Below are positions 1-8,404 of a DNA stretch of 28,168 nucleotides, piece by piece. The stretch is taken from positions 1-28,168 of the forward strand of contig CAYXBB010000022.1 in NCBI GenBank assembly GCA_964463285.1, written 5' to 3'. The notes under the pieces were generated by a model that did not search any database, was not told the DNA's origin, and saw nothing but the letters and a program-made list of their open reading frames with translations. Every line of letters begins with the position of its first letter. Position 1 is the stretch's first letter. Source of the DNA: JAAZLS01 sp964463285. Its GTDB lineage: Bacteria > Bacillota > Dethiobacteria > DTU022. Both the position numbers and the translations under genes were made by a program.

Positions 1-2104
1 GGGGGCAGACAAAAGAGCACTGGTTGCACTGGGTGCAGTTTTCCTCCAGCCAGACCGGGACCTGTACCCCGATCCCTCGTTTTTCATAACGGGTGGTACA
101 AGTAGGGAACACTCCATCCGGTCTGAAAGCGCTGACTGGGAGATCATCGCCTTTAAGTTCCATCATGGGGTAGACCAGGTCCCGGACATGTTTGGGGGCC
201 GGCTCGGGGATATATTCAGCGCCCGTGGTAGCCTCCGCCCAGCTTTCCGGGTAATGGATCTCCTTTAATTCTTCGACGGCTATCTTGATAGCTGCAATAT
301 TTTTTTCAACTACTTGAGATCCCTTTTTACCATAAGTTTTTCTAATTGATTCTTCAATCTGTTCAAAAGCCAGCTGGGTGTCAATCACTCGGGCTAATTT
401 AAAGAAAGAGGATTGCATTATGATGTTGATTCTATTACCCAGACCGATCTTGCCGGCAATTTTGAAGGCATCGATATTGTAAAATTTTAATTTTTTGCGG
501 GCAATAGTTTTTTTCATTTCTGCCGGTAGGCGTTCGTCCATTTCTTCCTCACTCCAGCTGGAATTTAACAGGAAGGTGCCGCCCTCTTTTATTCCTTCCA
601 GCAGGTCATAACGGGTAACGTAAGAAGGGTTGTGGCAGGCCACAAAATCCGGTTGATCGATCAGATAGGGTGATTGGATGGGTTCCAGCCCGAAACGTAA
701 ATGGGAAATAGTAATACCCCCGGATTTCTTGGAGTCGTAGACAAAGTAACCCTGGGCATATAGTTCGGTGTTATCCCCAATAATTTTAATGCTATTCTGA
801 TTGGCGCCCACTGTTCCATCTGAACCCAGTCCGAAAAACTTGGCCCTAAATACTCCCCGGGGCGAGGTGTCGATCTTGCCGGCAACTTCTAGGGAGGTAC
901 TGCTGACATCATCCACAATTCCTACCGTGAAATGGTTTTTGGGTTGTTCCCGGTTCAAGTTATCAAACACCGCTTTTACCATGGTCGGAGAAAATTCCTT
1001 GGAACCCAGTCCGTAGCGCCCTCCGACAATTAGCGGAGTTTGTTGTTTTTCCATGTATGCGGTACAGACATCCTGGTAAAGCGGCTCTCCCAGGGCTCCG
1101 GGTTCTTTGGTTCGGTCCAGTATTGCCAGCCGGCGGCAGGATGGGGGCACCGCAGCCAGAAAATGATCCCGGGAGAAGGGGCGGTACAGGCGTACTTTAA
1201 TTACCCCTACTTTTTCGCCTTTGGCTTGCAGGTAATTTACAGTTTCCTCCACCGTATCACAGGCTGAGCCCATACATACTATTACCCTATCAGCATCGGG
1301 TGCGCCGGCGTAATCAAATAGATGGTAACGACGCCCGGTTAGTTCGAACACCCGGTTCATCTGGTTGCTAACGATTTCCGGGACGGCCAGATAAAAAGGG
1401 TTTAGTGCTTCCCGGTTTTGAAAATAAATATCCGGGTTTTGGGCCGTGCCGCGTTGATCAGGGCGCTCCGGGCTAAGGGCGCGGTGGCGGAAGGCATTAA
1501 TTGTTTCCCAATCCACCAACTTTTTTATATCTTCGTAATCGATAATTTTTATTTTCTGGATCTCGTGGGAAGTTCGGAACCCGTCAAAAAAGTGCAAAAA
1601 AGGTACCCTTGATTGCAGAGCACTCAAATGGGCCACTAGGGCCAGATCCATAATTTCCTGAATCGAGGCCGAGGATAAAAGTGCAAACCCGGTTTGCCGG
1701 GCTGCCATTACATCTGAATGATCACCAAAAATTGATAAAGCATGGGTTGACAGCGCTCGCGCCGTCACATGAAATACGGCCGGTAAAAGTTCTGCAGAGA
1801 TTTTATACATGTTGGGGATCATCAATAGCAGGCCTTGCGAGGCGGTAAAGGTAGTGGTCAGGGCGCCGGTAACCAGTGCCCCATGGACGGCGCCGGCCGC
1901 CCCTGCTTCCGATTGCATGGTGCTAACCTGCAGTCTCTGTCCAAAAATATTTTTTCTACCATAGGCTGCCCACTCATCACAGGTTTCCGCCATGGGGGAA
2001 GAGGGGGTAATTGGATAAATTACCGCAACATCGCTTAAGGCGTAGGCTACATGAGCTGCCGCAGTGTTGCCATCGATGGTCTCCAATTGAACATGATTTT
2101 CCAA
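1..2104 (-). CDS. nifJ: Pyruvate:ferredoxin (flavodoxin) oxidoreductase, N-terminal ~701 codons (partial at window edge)
   Basis: This enzyme oxidatively decarboxylates pyruvate to acetyl-CoA and CO2 in the cytoplasm, passing electrons to ferredoxin; it is central to anaerobic pyruvate metabolism. The translation has the PFOR domain I thiamine-binding start with YPITPSSPMAE near residue 30, then the domain II/III stretch, and near the cut end the first cysteines of the ferredoxin-like domain (CTQCNQCSLFCP-type spacing at about bases 5-40). Full-length single-chain PFORs are about 1,170-1,200 residues, so the last ~470, including the rest of the 4Fe-4S domain and the diphosphate-binding domain, lie beyond base 1. 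The start is a TTG at 2104 (codons L/M-E-N-H-V), with GGAGGT at 2112-2117 seven bases upstream; the nearby ATG is out of frame. A SigA-like promoter lies at 2179-2207. No frameshift is visible in the part present. Confidence 0.95.
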   Translation of the reverse strand, partial: MENHVQLETIDGNTAAAHVAYALSDVAVIYPITPSSPMAETCDEWAAYGRKNIFGQRLQVSTMQSEAGAAGAVHGALVTGALTTTFTASQGLLLMIPNMYKISAELLPAVFHVTARALSTHALSIFGDHSDVMAARQTGFALLSSASIQEIMDLALVAHLSALQSRVPFLHFFDGFRTSHEIQKIKIIDYEDIKKLVDWETINAFRHRALSPERPDQRGTAQNPDIYFQNREALNPFYLAVPEIVSNQMNRVFELTGRRYHLFDYAGAPDADRVIVCMGSACDTVEETVNYLQAKGEKVGVIKVRLYRPFSRDHFLAAVPPSCRRLAILDRTKEPGALGEPLYQDVCTAYMEKQQTPLIVGGRYGLGSKEFSPTMVKAVFDNLNREQPKNHFTVGIVDDVSSTSLEVAGKIDTSPRGVFRAKFFGLGSDGTVGANQNSIKIIGDNTELYAQGYFVYDSKKSGGITISHLRFGLEPIQSPYLIDQPDFVACHNPSYVTRYDLLEGIKEGGTFLLNSSWSEEEMDERLPAEMKKTIARKKLKFYNIDAFKIAGKIGLGNRINIIMQSSFFKLARVIDTQLAFEQIEESIRKTYGKKGSQVVEKNIAAIKIAVEELKEIHYPESWAEATTGAEYIPEPAPKHVRDLVYPMMELKGDDLPVSAFRPDGVFPTCTTRYEKRGIGVQVPVWLEENCTQCNQCSFVCP

Positions 2105-2178
2105 GAAACACACCTCCGTTATTAAAGTTGACATGGTTTTACATAAACAAGCTGTAACGAATATTATGATTACACCTT

Positions 2179-2207
2179 ATATTACTACTTTTAGGCTGTA
2201 ATCTCAA
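2179..2207 (-). promoter_or_regulatory. SigA-type promoter of the PFOR gene
   Basis: On the minus strand, TTGAGA (2202-2207) and TAATAT (2179-2184) are separated by 17 bases. Transcription would start near 2172, leaving a leader of about 65 nt before the TTG start at 2104. It sits between the upstream LCP-like gene and nifJ, so nifJ can be transcribed separately. Confidence 0.6.
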
Positions 2208-2225
2208 GCAAACTAACCGGATGAT

Positions 2226-3146
2226 TCAGGGCAATTCTTGGTAGTTCATCTGGTAAGGCGAGATGCTATGGGTGACCTTTCTTAATTCCAGCAAATCGGT
2301 TACCGACAGATCGGTGTTTAAACTATGGTAACCGATTTTCAGCAGGGCCCAGCCAACCTTAGTTAACTCCAGGGCACCGGCTTTAAGCAATATTGCCTGC
2401 AGTAGACGCTGTTTTTCCCGTGCCGGGATAGATTCCCGGACCAAAAGATCTATTGCCTGGGCTCCTTCGATAAAAAGCTCATAAGGCAGGCCGGCGTCAG
2501 GACTATATTTTACTCCACCCATTATATCTACCATTTCTGCAACTCCCTCCAGATTCAACTCGATCATAAACTGAATTTTTTTTCCGGAGATCTCCTCCAA
2601 ACATTTGTTAAGTGCCTTACGGTCCGCCGGATCCATGGGAGTTGCAGCAATTTGGACCAACCGATTATCTTTAGCGCGGTTGATGGTATCGGGATGGATG
2701 GCTAACAGGGCGGCAGCCTCCCCGGGTATTAGGGAGACTACCATTAAAACCTCTGTTTTGGAGTGCCGGTAGCCAAGCAAAAGAAAATTTATGCCGGTTT
2801 CAGGAAGAAGAGGATCATCCATCGTTTTTTTAAGGTAGGGGGTTCCACTTTGTGGAAGCTGGTTTTCTGAATTCCGGTCATCCTGGTTTGATATTATAGG
2901 AGTTGTTTCCTGCGGATAGTGCCCGCCGGCAATCGGCATATTTTTTTGTTGATCCGATTCGTCGATCGGTTGGATTGCTGTTTTTTCTCCGGCGGCCGCG
3001 GCATTCTGTTCCCGGTTGACTGAAGGCATGGGCAACATCGATGATTCTGGATGTTCGTTTCCAATTTGGAGTGTAATGGGCCGGGTATTTTCTCCGAAAA
3101 ACAGCAGTGTAAATATAACAACTAGCCACAAACTGTGTTTTAACAT
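2226..3146 (-). CDS. Membrane-anchored LytR-CpsA-Psr (LCP)-like protein, degenerate
   Basis: The 306-residue protein begins with a short hydrophobic anchor (about residues 4-18), followed by a low-complexity Glu/Gln/Pro-rich linker to about residue 110. A region resembling the LCP phosphotransferase fold follows: NFLLLGYRHSK near 120 aligns with the family's NiLLlGtDsR, LLAIHPDTI aligns with the siPRDT motif, and VDIMGGVKY aligns with the VDalGGV motif. LCP enzymes attach undecaprenyl-linked polymers to peptidoglycan, using conserved Asp and Arg residues. Here the Asp of the first motif and the Arg of PRDT are replaced, so catalysis is doubtful. The C-terminal ~80 residues are not recognised. 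ATG start at 3146 with AGGAGGT at 3158-3164. The family assignment rests on motif order and is moderate; activity is not implied. Confidence 0.65.
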   Translation of the reverse strand: MLKHSLWLVVIFTLLFFGENTRPITLQIGNEHPESSMLPMPSVNREQNAAAAGEKTAIQPIDESDQQKNMPIAGGHYPQETTPIISNQDDRNSENQLPQSGTPYLKKTMDDPLLPETGINFLLLGYRHSKTEVLMVVSLIPGEAAALLAIHPDTINRAKDNRLVQIAATPMDPADRKALNKCLEEISGKKIQFMIELNLEGVAEMVDIMGGVKYSPDAGLPYELFIEGAQAIDLLVRESIPAREKQRLLQAILLKAGALELTKVGWALLKIGYHSLNTDLSVTDLLELRKVTHSISPYQMNYQELP

Positions 3147-3221
3147 TTGACCGAAAACCTCCTGGGTGAGATACAGGCATAGCTTGGCATTAATTCAAAC
3201 AGTTTATCCTTAACCGGATCG

Positions 3222-3230
3222 TGATATAAT
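3222..3230 (+). promoter_or_regulatory. Extended -10 promoter of the DUF362 gene
   Basis: TG-A-TATAAT: the TG dinucleotide at 3222-3223 precedes a perfect TATAAT at 3225-3230. No good -35 box is seen, which fits an extended -10 promoter. The start codon of the DUF362 gene lies about 45 bases downstream. Confidence 0.55.
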
Positions 3231-3253
3231 GTTTAAAATCCAGGGGTTAACAA
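3224..3253 (-). promoter_or_regulatory. Possible promoter of the LCP-like gene, overlapping the divergent promoter
   Basis: On the minus strand, TTGTTA (3248-3253), an 18-base spacer and TTATAT (3224-3229). The -10 box overlaps the plus-strand TATAAT at 3225-3230, so the two divergent genes would compete for polymerase. The -35 is imperfect, so this is tentative. Confidence 0.35.
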
Positions 3254-3275
3254 ACCAGGCAAAAGAAGGGTGATC

Positions 3276-4430
3276 GTGGATAAAAAAATAGTAAGCATCG
3301 TAAAAACGCCTTCCTGCCCTGATCGGTTGCAGATCCGGCTGGCGGTTACCCGGGCTATTGAGCTTTGTGGGGGGCTTCCATCGGTAATTAAACCCGGAAT
3401 TACCGTGTTGCTTAAGCCTAACCTGGTGGATATCCCCAGGAGCAGGCAAAGCGGCGCGGTAACCCATCCCGAAGTGTGCCGGGCGGTGGCAGAGCTGGTG
3501 AAACAAACAGGCGCTCAACCGGTGATTGCAGATTCAGCGGGGGTGGGGGCGGACACTGAAGAGGTTATCAAATTTATGGGCTACCAGGAATTGAGAGATG
3601 ACGGTTTTCAGGTGATCGACTTAAAAAAGGACAGAGTGATCACTGTCCGAAATCCTTCCGCCCGGGTGCTTTCCAGGCTGAGGGTATTTGAAACCGCTCT
3701 TAACGCCGGAGCTATTATCAACCTGCCGGTGTTAAAAACCCATGACCAGACCGAGATCACCCTGGGGTTAAAAAATTTGAAAGGGCTTTTGGCAGACCAC
3801 TCTAAAAAGGAAATGCACCGGCGAGGAATTTTTGAAGGAGTGCCGGAGATTGCCTCTTTTTTTAAACCCTGTCTAACTGTGTTGGACGGGATCTATTGCC
3901 AGGAGGGAGTGGGTCCGGTATTCGGGGATCCGGTAGAGATGGATTTAATTGCTGCTTCTATTGACCCGGTAGCCCTGGATACCATCGGGGGGTTAGTTAT
4001 GGGCTACCAGCCCGAAGAAGTGCCCATTACCAGCTGTGCGGTTAAATTGGGTCTGGGGACCTGCCGGCTTTCGGATATTGAAGTGGTCGGTGTTTCCCTG
4101 CAATCAGTGTATCGCCGGTTTAAAAGATGTTCCGAATCGGAAATACTTGGAGAGGAACTTCCCTGTCGCTTGCGGATGGCAGTAGAAACCTGTACCGGAT
4201 GCCGCAATACGGTGGTGGCTGTACTGGTGGAGATGAGGGACCGGGGATTGTTATCATATCTTGAAGGCAAAACCATTATAACCGGCTACCCTGAAATCGA
4301 GCCGGAGGATCCCCCGCACCGGATAGCGATTGGTCGGTGTTCCCGTCGCTTACGCTCCCAAGGATTATATGTAGACGGCTGTCCGCCCGAGAATTCCTGG
4401 ATCATCGACGCTTTGATGACCGGGTTTTAA
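3276..4430 (+). CDS. DUF362 family protein with C-terminal cysteine cluster
   Basis: About 384 residues. The DUF362 core is clear: LLKPNLVD near residue 47, VTHPEVCRAVAELV near 64, INLPVLKTHDQTEITLGLKN near 150-170 and IDPVALDT near 235. Some proteins of this family carry ferredoxin domains, but the biochemical role is generally unknown. Here the last ~100 residues lack a classical ferredoxin motif yet hold several cysteines: CTGC at about 306-309, a Cys in GRCS and another in DGCPP. They could bind a metal or cluster. GTG at 3276 is preferred because AGAAGGG ends five bases before it; an in-frame GTG at 3270 would overlap that ribosome binding site. The gene stands alone between the LCP-like gene (divergent) and mnmG (convergent, 64 bases apart). 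No substrate can be named. Confidence 0.85.
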   Translation: MDKKIVSIVKTPSCPDRLQIRLAVTRAIELCGGLPSVIKPGITVLLKPNLVDIPRSRQSGAVTHPEVCRAVAELVKQTGAQPVIADSAGVGADTEEVIKFMGYQELRDDGFQVIDLKKDRVITVRNPSARVLSRLRVFETALNAGAIINLPVLKTHDQTEITLGLKNLKGLLADHSKKEMHRRGIFEGVPEIASFFKPCLTVLDGIYCQEGVGPVFGDPVEMDLIAASIDPVALDTIGGLVMGYQPEEVPITSCAVKLGLGTCRLSDIEVVGVSLQSVYRRFKRCSESEILGEELPCRLRMAVETCTGCRNTVVAVLVEMRDRGLLSYLEGKTIITGYPEIEPEDPPHRIAIGRCSRRLRSQGLYVDGCPPENSWIIDALMTGF

Positions 4431-4494
4431 AGCCCCGGCTCCCATGGCTGAAGGCACAGGTTGTGTTACATTTCCTTTTCCCGGCGGGGTTGGT

Positions 4495-6414
4495 TTATTC
4501 GGAGGTAGTCCGATTTTGTCCGGCCAACAGTTCCGGTTTCGCCAGATATAACAGGAGCATGGTAATATCTGCAGGGGTAACCCCGCTGACCCGGGAAGCT
4601 TGACCGACTGTTTGAGGGCGGATCTTGCTTAATTTCTGGCGGGCTTCCACAGACAGATTAACTGCTCGCTGGTAGTCAAAGTTTTCGGGGATGGGTTTAT
4701 CTTGCAGACGGGAAACACGTTTTATGGTCGCCTCCTGCTTAGAAATATATCCGGCATATTTGATCTGGTTTTCCAGCTCCTGAATCATATCCGGAGGAAG
4801 ATCCGGCAGGGTGCAGCCTTCAAAATCCAAAACCTGCCGGTAGCTAATCTCCGGTCGGCGTAACAGTTCGGCTCCGCTCAGCGTTTCTTGAAGGGGGGAG
4901 GATCCGAGCGCATCCAGTCTCCGGTTGATCTCTTCTCCGGGTAAAAATCGGGATTTGAGCAAGCGTTTCTTTTCGGATATTAAAAACTCCTGTTTACGCT
5001 GGTAGCGCCGGTAATAATCTTCCGGGACCAGCCCCAGCCGGTAGCCCAATTCGGTCAGGCGGAGATCGGCATTATCGTGACGAAGCAGTAGACGGTGTTC
5101 ACTGCGAGAAGTAAACATGCGGTAGGGCTCATCTACTCCCCGGGTAACTAAATCATCAATCAGCACTCCGATATAGCCTTCATGGCGCTTGATAATGAGC
5201 GGTTCCCGGTTCACAGAAGACAAAGCGGCATTTATTCCCGCTACCAATCCCTGGGCAGCAGCTTCTTCGTAACCGGTGGTGCCGTTGATCTGGCCGGCAA
5301 AAAACAGTCCTTGAACTGTTTTGGTTTCCAGGGTAAGTTTAAGTTGCACCGGGGGAGCATAATCGTACTCGATGCCGTACGCCGGACGCACGATTTCTAC
5401 CCGCTCTAGACCGGGGATAGTTTGTAAAAAGGCTTCTTGAATTTCGGGAGAGAGCTCGGTGGATACTCCCTGCAGATAAAGTTCGTCGCTATTGGCACCT
5501 TCAGGCTCGATAAAAACCGGATGCTTCTCCCTTTGGGCAAACCGGATTACCTTCTCCTCGATTGAAGGGCAATACCGGGGGCCTTTACGGGTGGTGGCTT
5601 GCCCTGGCAATGGGATGTAGGCCAGGCTGTTTTGAATAATCTGGTGGGTGCGAGGAGTGGTATGGCTCATCCAACAGGGCAACTGTCGGGGGGGAGAGGC
5701 CTCAGTGATCAGTGACAGTCCCGGTGCCTCCGGTTCTCCCCGGACGGGAATCAGGCGGCCGAAATCAACACTTCGCCGATGGACCCGGGGAGGGGTGTTG
5801 GTTTTAAACCGCTCCAGAGTAAATCCCAGGCCAAGCAAGCTCTCAGCCAGCCCCAAAGAAGGAAGCAGGTTTCCGGGCGCACCGTTGAAACGAAGTTCCC
5901 CGTAATAAATTTGTGAACGCAAATAGACTCCGGTAGCCAGAACTATCGTTTCCCCTGAAAAGGAATAACCGCTTCGGGTGCTAATCCCTTTTACCTTGCC
6001 GTTTTTCACCAGGATCTGTTCCACCATATCTTCTTTAAGATACAGGTTGGCTTCCTGTTCCAGTGATCGTCGCATGGTGTGCTGATAGCCCCACCTGTCG
6101 ACCTGGGCTCTTAAAGCCTGGACAGCCGGGCCTTTTCCGGTATTTAAAAGCCTTACCTGAAGAAGATTTCGGTCGGCATTACGGGCCATCTCGCCACCCA
6201 AGGCGTCCAGCTCCCTGACCAGATGGCCCTTTCCGGGCCCCCCCAGGGAAGGATTGCAGGGCATGGCCGCCACCTGATCCAGGTTTAGAGTAACCAGCAG
6301 GGTTCGCCGGCCCATCCGCGAGGCGGCTAAGGCCGCTTCGCAACCGGCATGTCCCCCGCCGATGATAATTACCTGGTAATTGGTCTGTTCAAAATTATTG
6401 TTTCTTACATTCAT
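4495..6414 (-). CDS. mnmG: tRNA uridine-5-carboxymethylaminomethyl modification enzyme MnmG (GidA)
   Basis: MnmG is the FAD- and NADH-dependent partner of the GTPase MnmE; together they add the (carboxymethyl)aminomethyl group to C5 of wobble U34 in several tRNAs. The 639-residue length is typical. Near the N terminus is the dinucleotide-binding motif IIIGGGHAGCEAALAASRMG, followed by the family signature CNPSLGGPGKGHLVRELDALGG; GQINGTTGYEEAAAQGLVAG and YRMFTSRSEHRLLLRHDNAD lie in the second half. The C-terminal MnmE/tRNA-binding helices are complete. The frame is open upstream to 6525, but ATG 6414 gives the family's usual N terminus; AAGGA lies 10 bases upstream and the promoter at 6451-6480 would be inside any longer form. 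mnmE is not in the window. Confidence 0.97.
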   Translation of the reverse strand: MNVRNNNFEQTNYQVIIIGGGHAGCEAALAASRMGRRTLLVTLNLDQVAAMPCNPSLGGPGKGHLVRELDALGGEMARNADRNLLQVRLLNTGKGPAVQALRAQVDRWGYQHTMRRSLEQEANLYLKEDMVEQILVKNGKVKGISTRSGYSFSGETIVLATGVYLRSQIYYGELRFNGAPGNLLPSLGLAESLLGLGFTLERFKTNTPPRVHRRSVDFGRLIPVRGEPEAPGLSLITEASPPRQLPCWMSHTTPRTHQIIQNSLAYIPLPGQATTRKGPRYCPSIEEKVIRFAQREKHPVFIEPEGANSDELYLQGVSTELSPEIQEAFLQTIPGLERVEIVRPAYGIEYDYAPPVQLKLTLETKTVQGLFFAGQINGTTGYEEAAAQGLVAGINAALSSVNREPLIIKRHEGYIGVLIDDLVTRGVDEPYRMFTSRSEHRLLLRHDNADLRLTELGYRLGLVPEDYYRRYQRKQEFLISEKKRLLKSRFLPGEEINRRLDALGSSPLQETLSGAELLRRPEISYRQVLDFEGCTLPDLPPDMIQELENQIKYAGYISKQEATIKRVSRLQDKPIPENFDYQRAVNLSVEARQKLSKIRPQTVGQASRVSGVTPADITMLLLYLAKPELLAGQNRTTSE

Positions 6415-6450
6415 GATCCAACGGTCCTTAACTGGTATTTTATACGCCCC

Positions 6451-6480
6451 ATTATACCGGAGATTAAAGAGGCATTTCAA
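6451..6480 (-). promoter_or_regulatory. SigA-type promoter of mnmG
   Basis: On the minus strand, TTGAAA (6475-6480), an 18-base spacer and a perfect TATAAT (6451-6456). Initiation near 6444 leaves a leader of about 30 nt before ATG 6414. This also supports the short MnmG start. Confidence 0.7.
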
Positions 6481-6627
6481 GTATTCAGGAAGCTGGAAAC
6501 CAGATACAAGAAACAAGAATACCATTCAGAAAATAAGAAACTGGGGGCGGGAGACCAGGGGTAGGTATCTCGTTCACTCTTGTAACAGGCGGCAACATTT
6601 TAACCATATAATCCCCACCCCGCGCAG

Positions 6628-8244
6628 TTATCTAAAACCGGGGATACGTCGTCCGATTATCGGTGATGTGATCCACAGGCGAGGGGGTGTCTGGCGTTGT
6701 TTAAATTCAGCTTTATCTACCAACTGGAGGGTTCGGATCACCGTTTCTTTCGGGTATCCCCGGGCAGCGATCTCCTCGGCAGAAAAATTTCTTTTCAGGT
6801 AAAGATCGAGAATCGGATCCAGCACCGTATATGGGGGCAGGCTTTGTTCATCTCTTTGATCCGGGCGAAGTTCTGCGGAAGGAGGCTTTAAGATGCTTCT
6901 TTGGGGGATGATCTCCCGGGTGCGATTAAGGAAACGGGCCAGTTCGTAGACCTGGAGTTTGGGCAAATCTCCTAACACTGCCAGCCCTCCAGCCATATCT
7001 CCATAAAGGGTACAGTAGCCCACCGACAGCTCTGAACGGTTGCCGGTAGTAAGTACCAGGTAGTGTTCGCGGTTGGAGATAAACATCAGGATATTTCCAC
7101 GAATCCGGGCCTGCAGGTTTTCCTCCGCCGAATCCTGCATTAATTTCCCGCCAGGGTTAAGAAGGTTGCTGAAGGACTGAAAAGCGCTGCTAATGGGGAT
7201 CAGGCGATGTTCAATACCCAAATTTTTAACCAGCAACCGGGCATCTTCTACGCTGTGAGAGGGCGAATAGGAAGAGGGCATCAGCACTCCCAACACATTT
7301 TCTTTTCCAACAGCTTCGGTCGCCAAAGAAGCTACTACTGCAGAATCGATACCTCCGCTTAAACCGACAGCCGCCCTGGTAAACCGGTTTTTGGCCAGGT
7401 AATCTTTAATTCCCAATCTCAGCCCCTTAAAAATATACCCGATATCCTCCTGTAAAGGCGGCAAAGCATTATAGGCGGGTCTGAACAGTGAAGGCAGGTC
7501 AAAATAACAGATCTCCTCTTCAAACGGGGTGCCTCTGAGGATCAACTCCCCCCGGCAGTTAAAGACCATACTGGCACCACCGAAAATAAGGCCGTCCTGG
7601 GCCCCCACCTGGTTTACTACGATGATTCCTGTCCGGTGTTTTTTAGCCAGTGTTGCCAGCGCTCTTTCCCGGGCAGCCTGGCGCCCCAGGTAATACCGGG
7701 AAACACTGAGGTTAATTATTAACCTGGCTCCTTTTGAAACCAGTTGTTCTATTGACCCGGGAGGAAGTAATGAGAGGTCCCCGGGAACCTCCAGTGCACT
7801 TTCCCCGATTATGATTCCGGTTGCTTGATTACCCAAATAGATAATACCTGGTTCCGGTCCAGGGGTAAAATAGCTATTTTCATCAAAATAACGGTGGCTG
7901 TAAAGAATCTGTTTAAACTGTATCGGCCTGACTTTGCCTTTGCTTAGCAGAAGAGATGCGTTGTAAAAGCAGCTGCCGGTTTCATAAGGGGTGCCGATCA
8001 GCATCGGCGGGCAATCGGGTCCGGTTAATGGTGCCAACCGGGTATTGATTGTATCCATTACCTCATCCTTGAATCCCCGGTTCAGGAGCAGATCACCCGG
8101 TGGATAGCCGGATACTGCCAGCTCGGGAAAAATAACCAGCCCGGCTCCCGCCTGACAGGCAGAGCGGTAAAATTGCCTTATCTTTCGGTAATTTGTTTCC
8201 AGGCTGCCGGCGGTAAGGTTACATTGGGCCAGGGCAATCCTCAT
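6628..8244 (-). CDS. nadE: NAD+ synthetase with N-terminal nitrilase-like domain lacking the catalytic cysteine
   Basis: NadE amidates nicotinic acid adenine dinucleotide to NAD+ using ATP. This 538-residue form has the two-domain plan: nitrilase-like glutaminase domain (1-~265) and synthetase domain (~275-538). The synthetase domain is intact, with the SGGIDS ATP-binding loop near 292, TTGNRSE, and the GDMAGG/LGDLPK region. In the glutaminase domain the Glu (E41 in IFPEL) and Lys (K111 in QFKQ) of the Glu-Lys-Cys triad are present, but the usual ICED motif reads IIIGESAL: the nucleophile is Gly147, codon GGG at 7804-7806. Glutamine hydrolysis is therefore predicted to be lost, leaving ammonia as nitrogen donor; this is inferred, not shown. 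ATG 8244 follows a G-rich ribosome binding site. It is flanked by queG and mnmG on the same strand, with gaps of 160 and 213 bases. Confidence 0.94.
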   Translation of the reverse strand: MRIALAQCNLTAGSLETNYRKIRQFYRSACQAGAGLVIFPELAVSGYPPGDLLLNRGFKDEVMDTINTRLAPLTGPDCPPMLIGTPYETGSCFYNASLLLSKGKVRPIQFKQILYSHRYFDENSYFTPGPEPGIIYLGNQATGIIIGESALEVPGDLSLLPPGSIEQLVSKGARLIINLSVSRYYLGRQAARERALATLAKKHRTGIIVVNQVGAQDGLIFGGASMVFNCRGELILRGTPFEEEICYFDLPSLFRPAYNALPPLQEDIGYIFKGLRLGIKDYLAKNRFTRAAVGLSGGIDSAVVASLATEAVGKENVLGVLMPSSYSPSHSVEDARLLVKNLGIEHRLIPISSAFQSFSNLLNPGGKLMQDSAEENLQARIRGNILMFISNREHYLVLTTGNRSELSVGYCTLYGDMAGGLAVLGDLPKLQVYELARFLNRTREIIPQRSILKPPSAELRPDQRDEQSLPPYTVLDPILDLYLKRNFSAEEIAARGYPKETVIRTLQLVDKAEFKQRQTPPRLWITSPIIGRRIPGFR

Positions 8245-8338
8245 AACCGATCCCCCTACCTTAGTTTAAATCAGACCTAAGCTTTCCGGTCTGTCCCCAT
8301 ATCTTTCTTTATCAGTTTAGCATATCATAGCTATTTGC

Positions 8339-8380
8339 TATACCCTGATTTTCCGATAGGGAAAGGTTTCAGGGGTATCA
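8339..8380 (-). other. Long imperfect hairpin between queG and nadE
   Basis: Just after the queG stop, the minus-strand RNA can fold as AUACCCCUGA ... UCAGGGUAU (one bulged base) enclosing UUUCC/GGAAA. There is no U-tract after it on either strand, so it does not look like an ordinary intrinsic terminator. It may be a processing site, a transcript-stabilising 3' end or a factor-dependent stop. Confidence 0.35.
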
Positions 8381-8404
8381 TAGAGAAATCGCCGGCCGGA
8401 AAGA

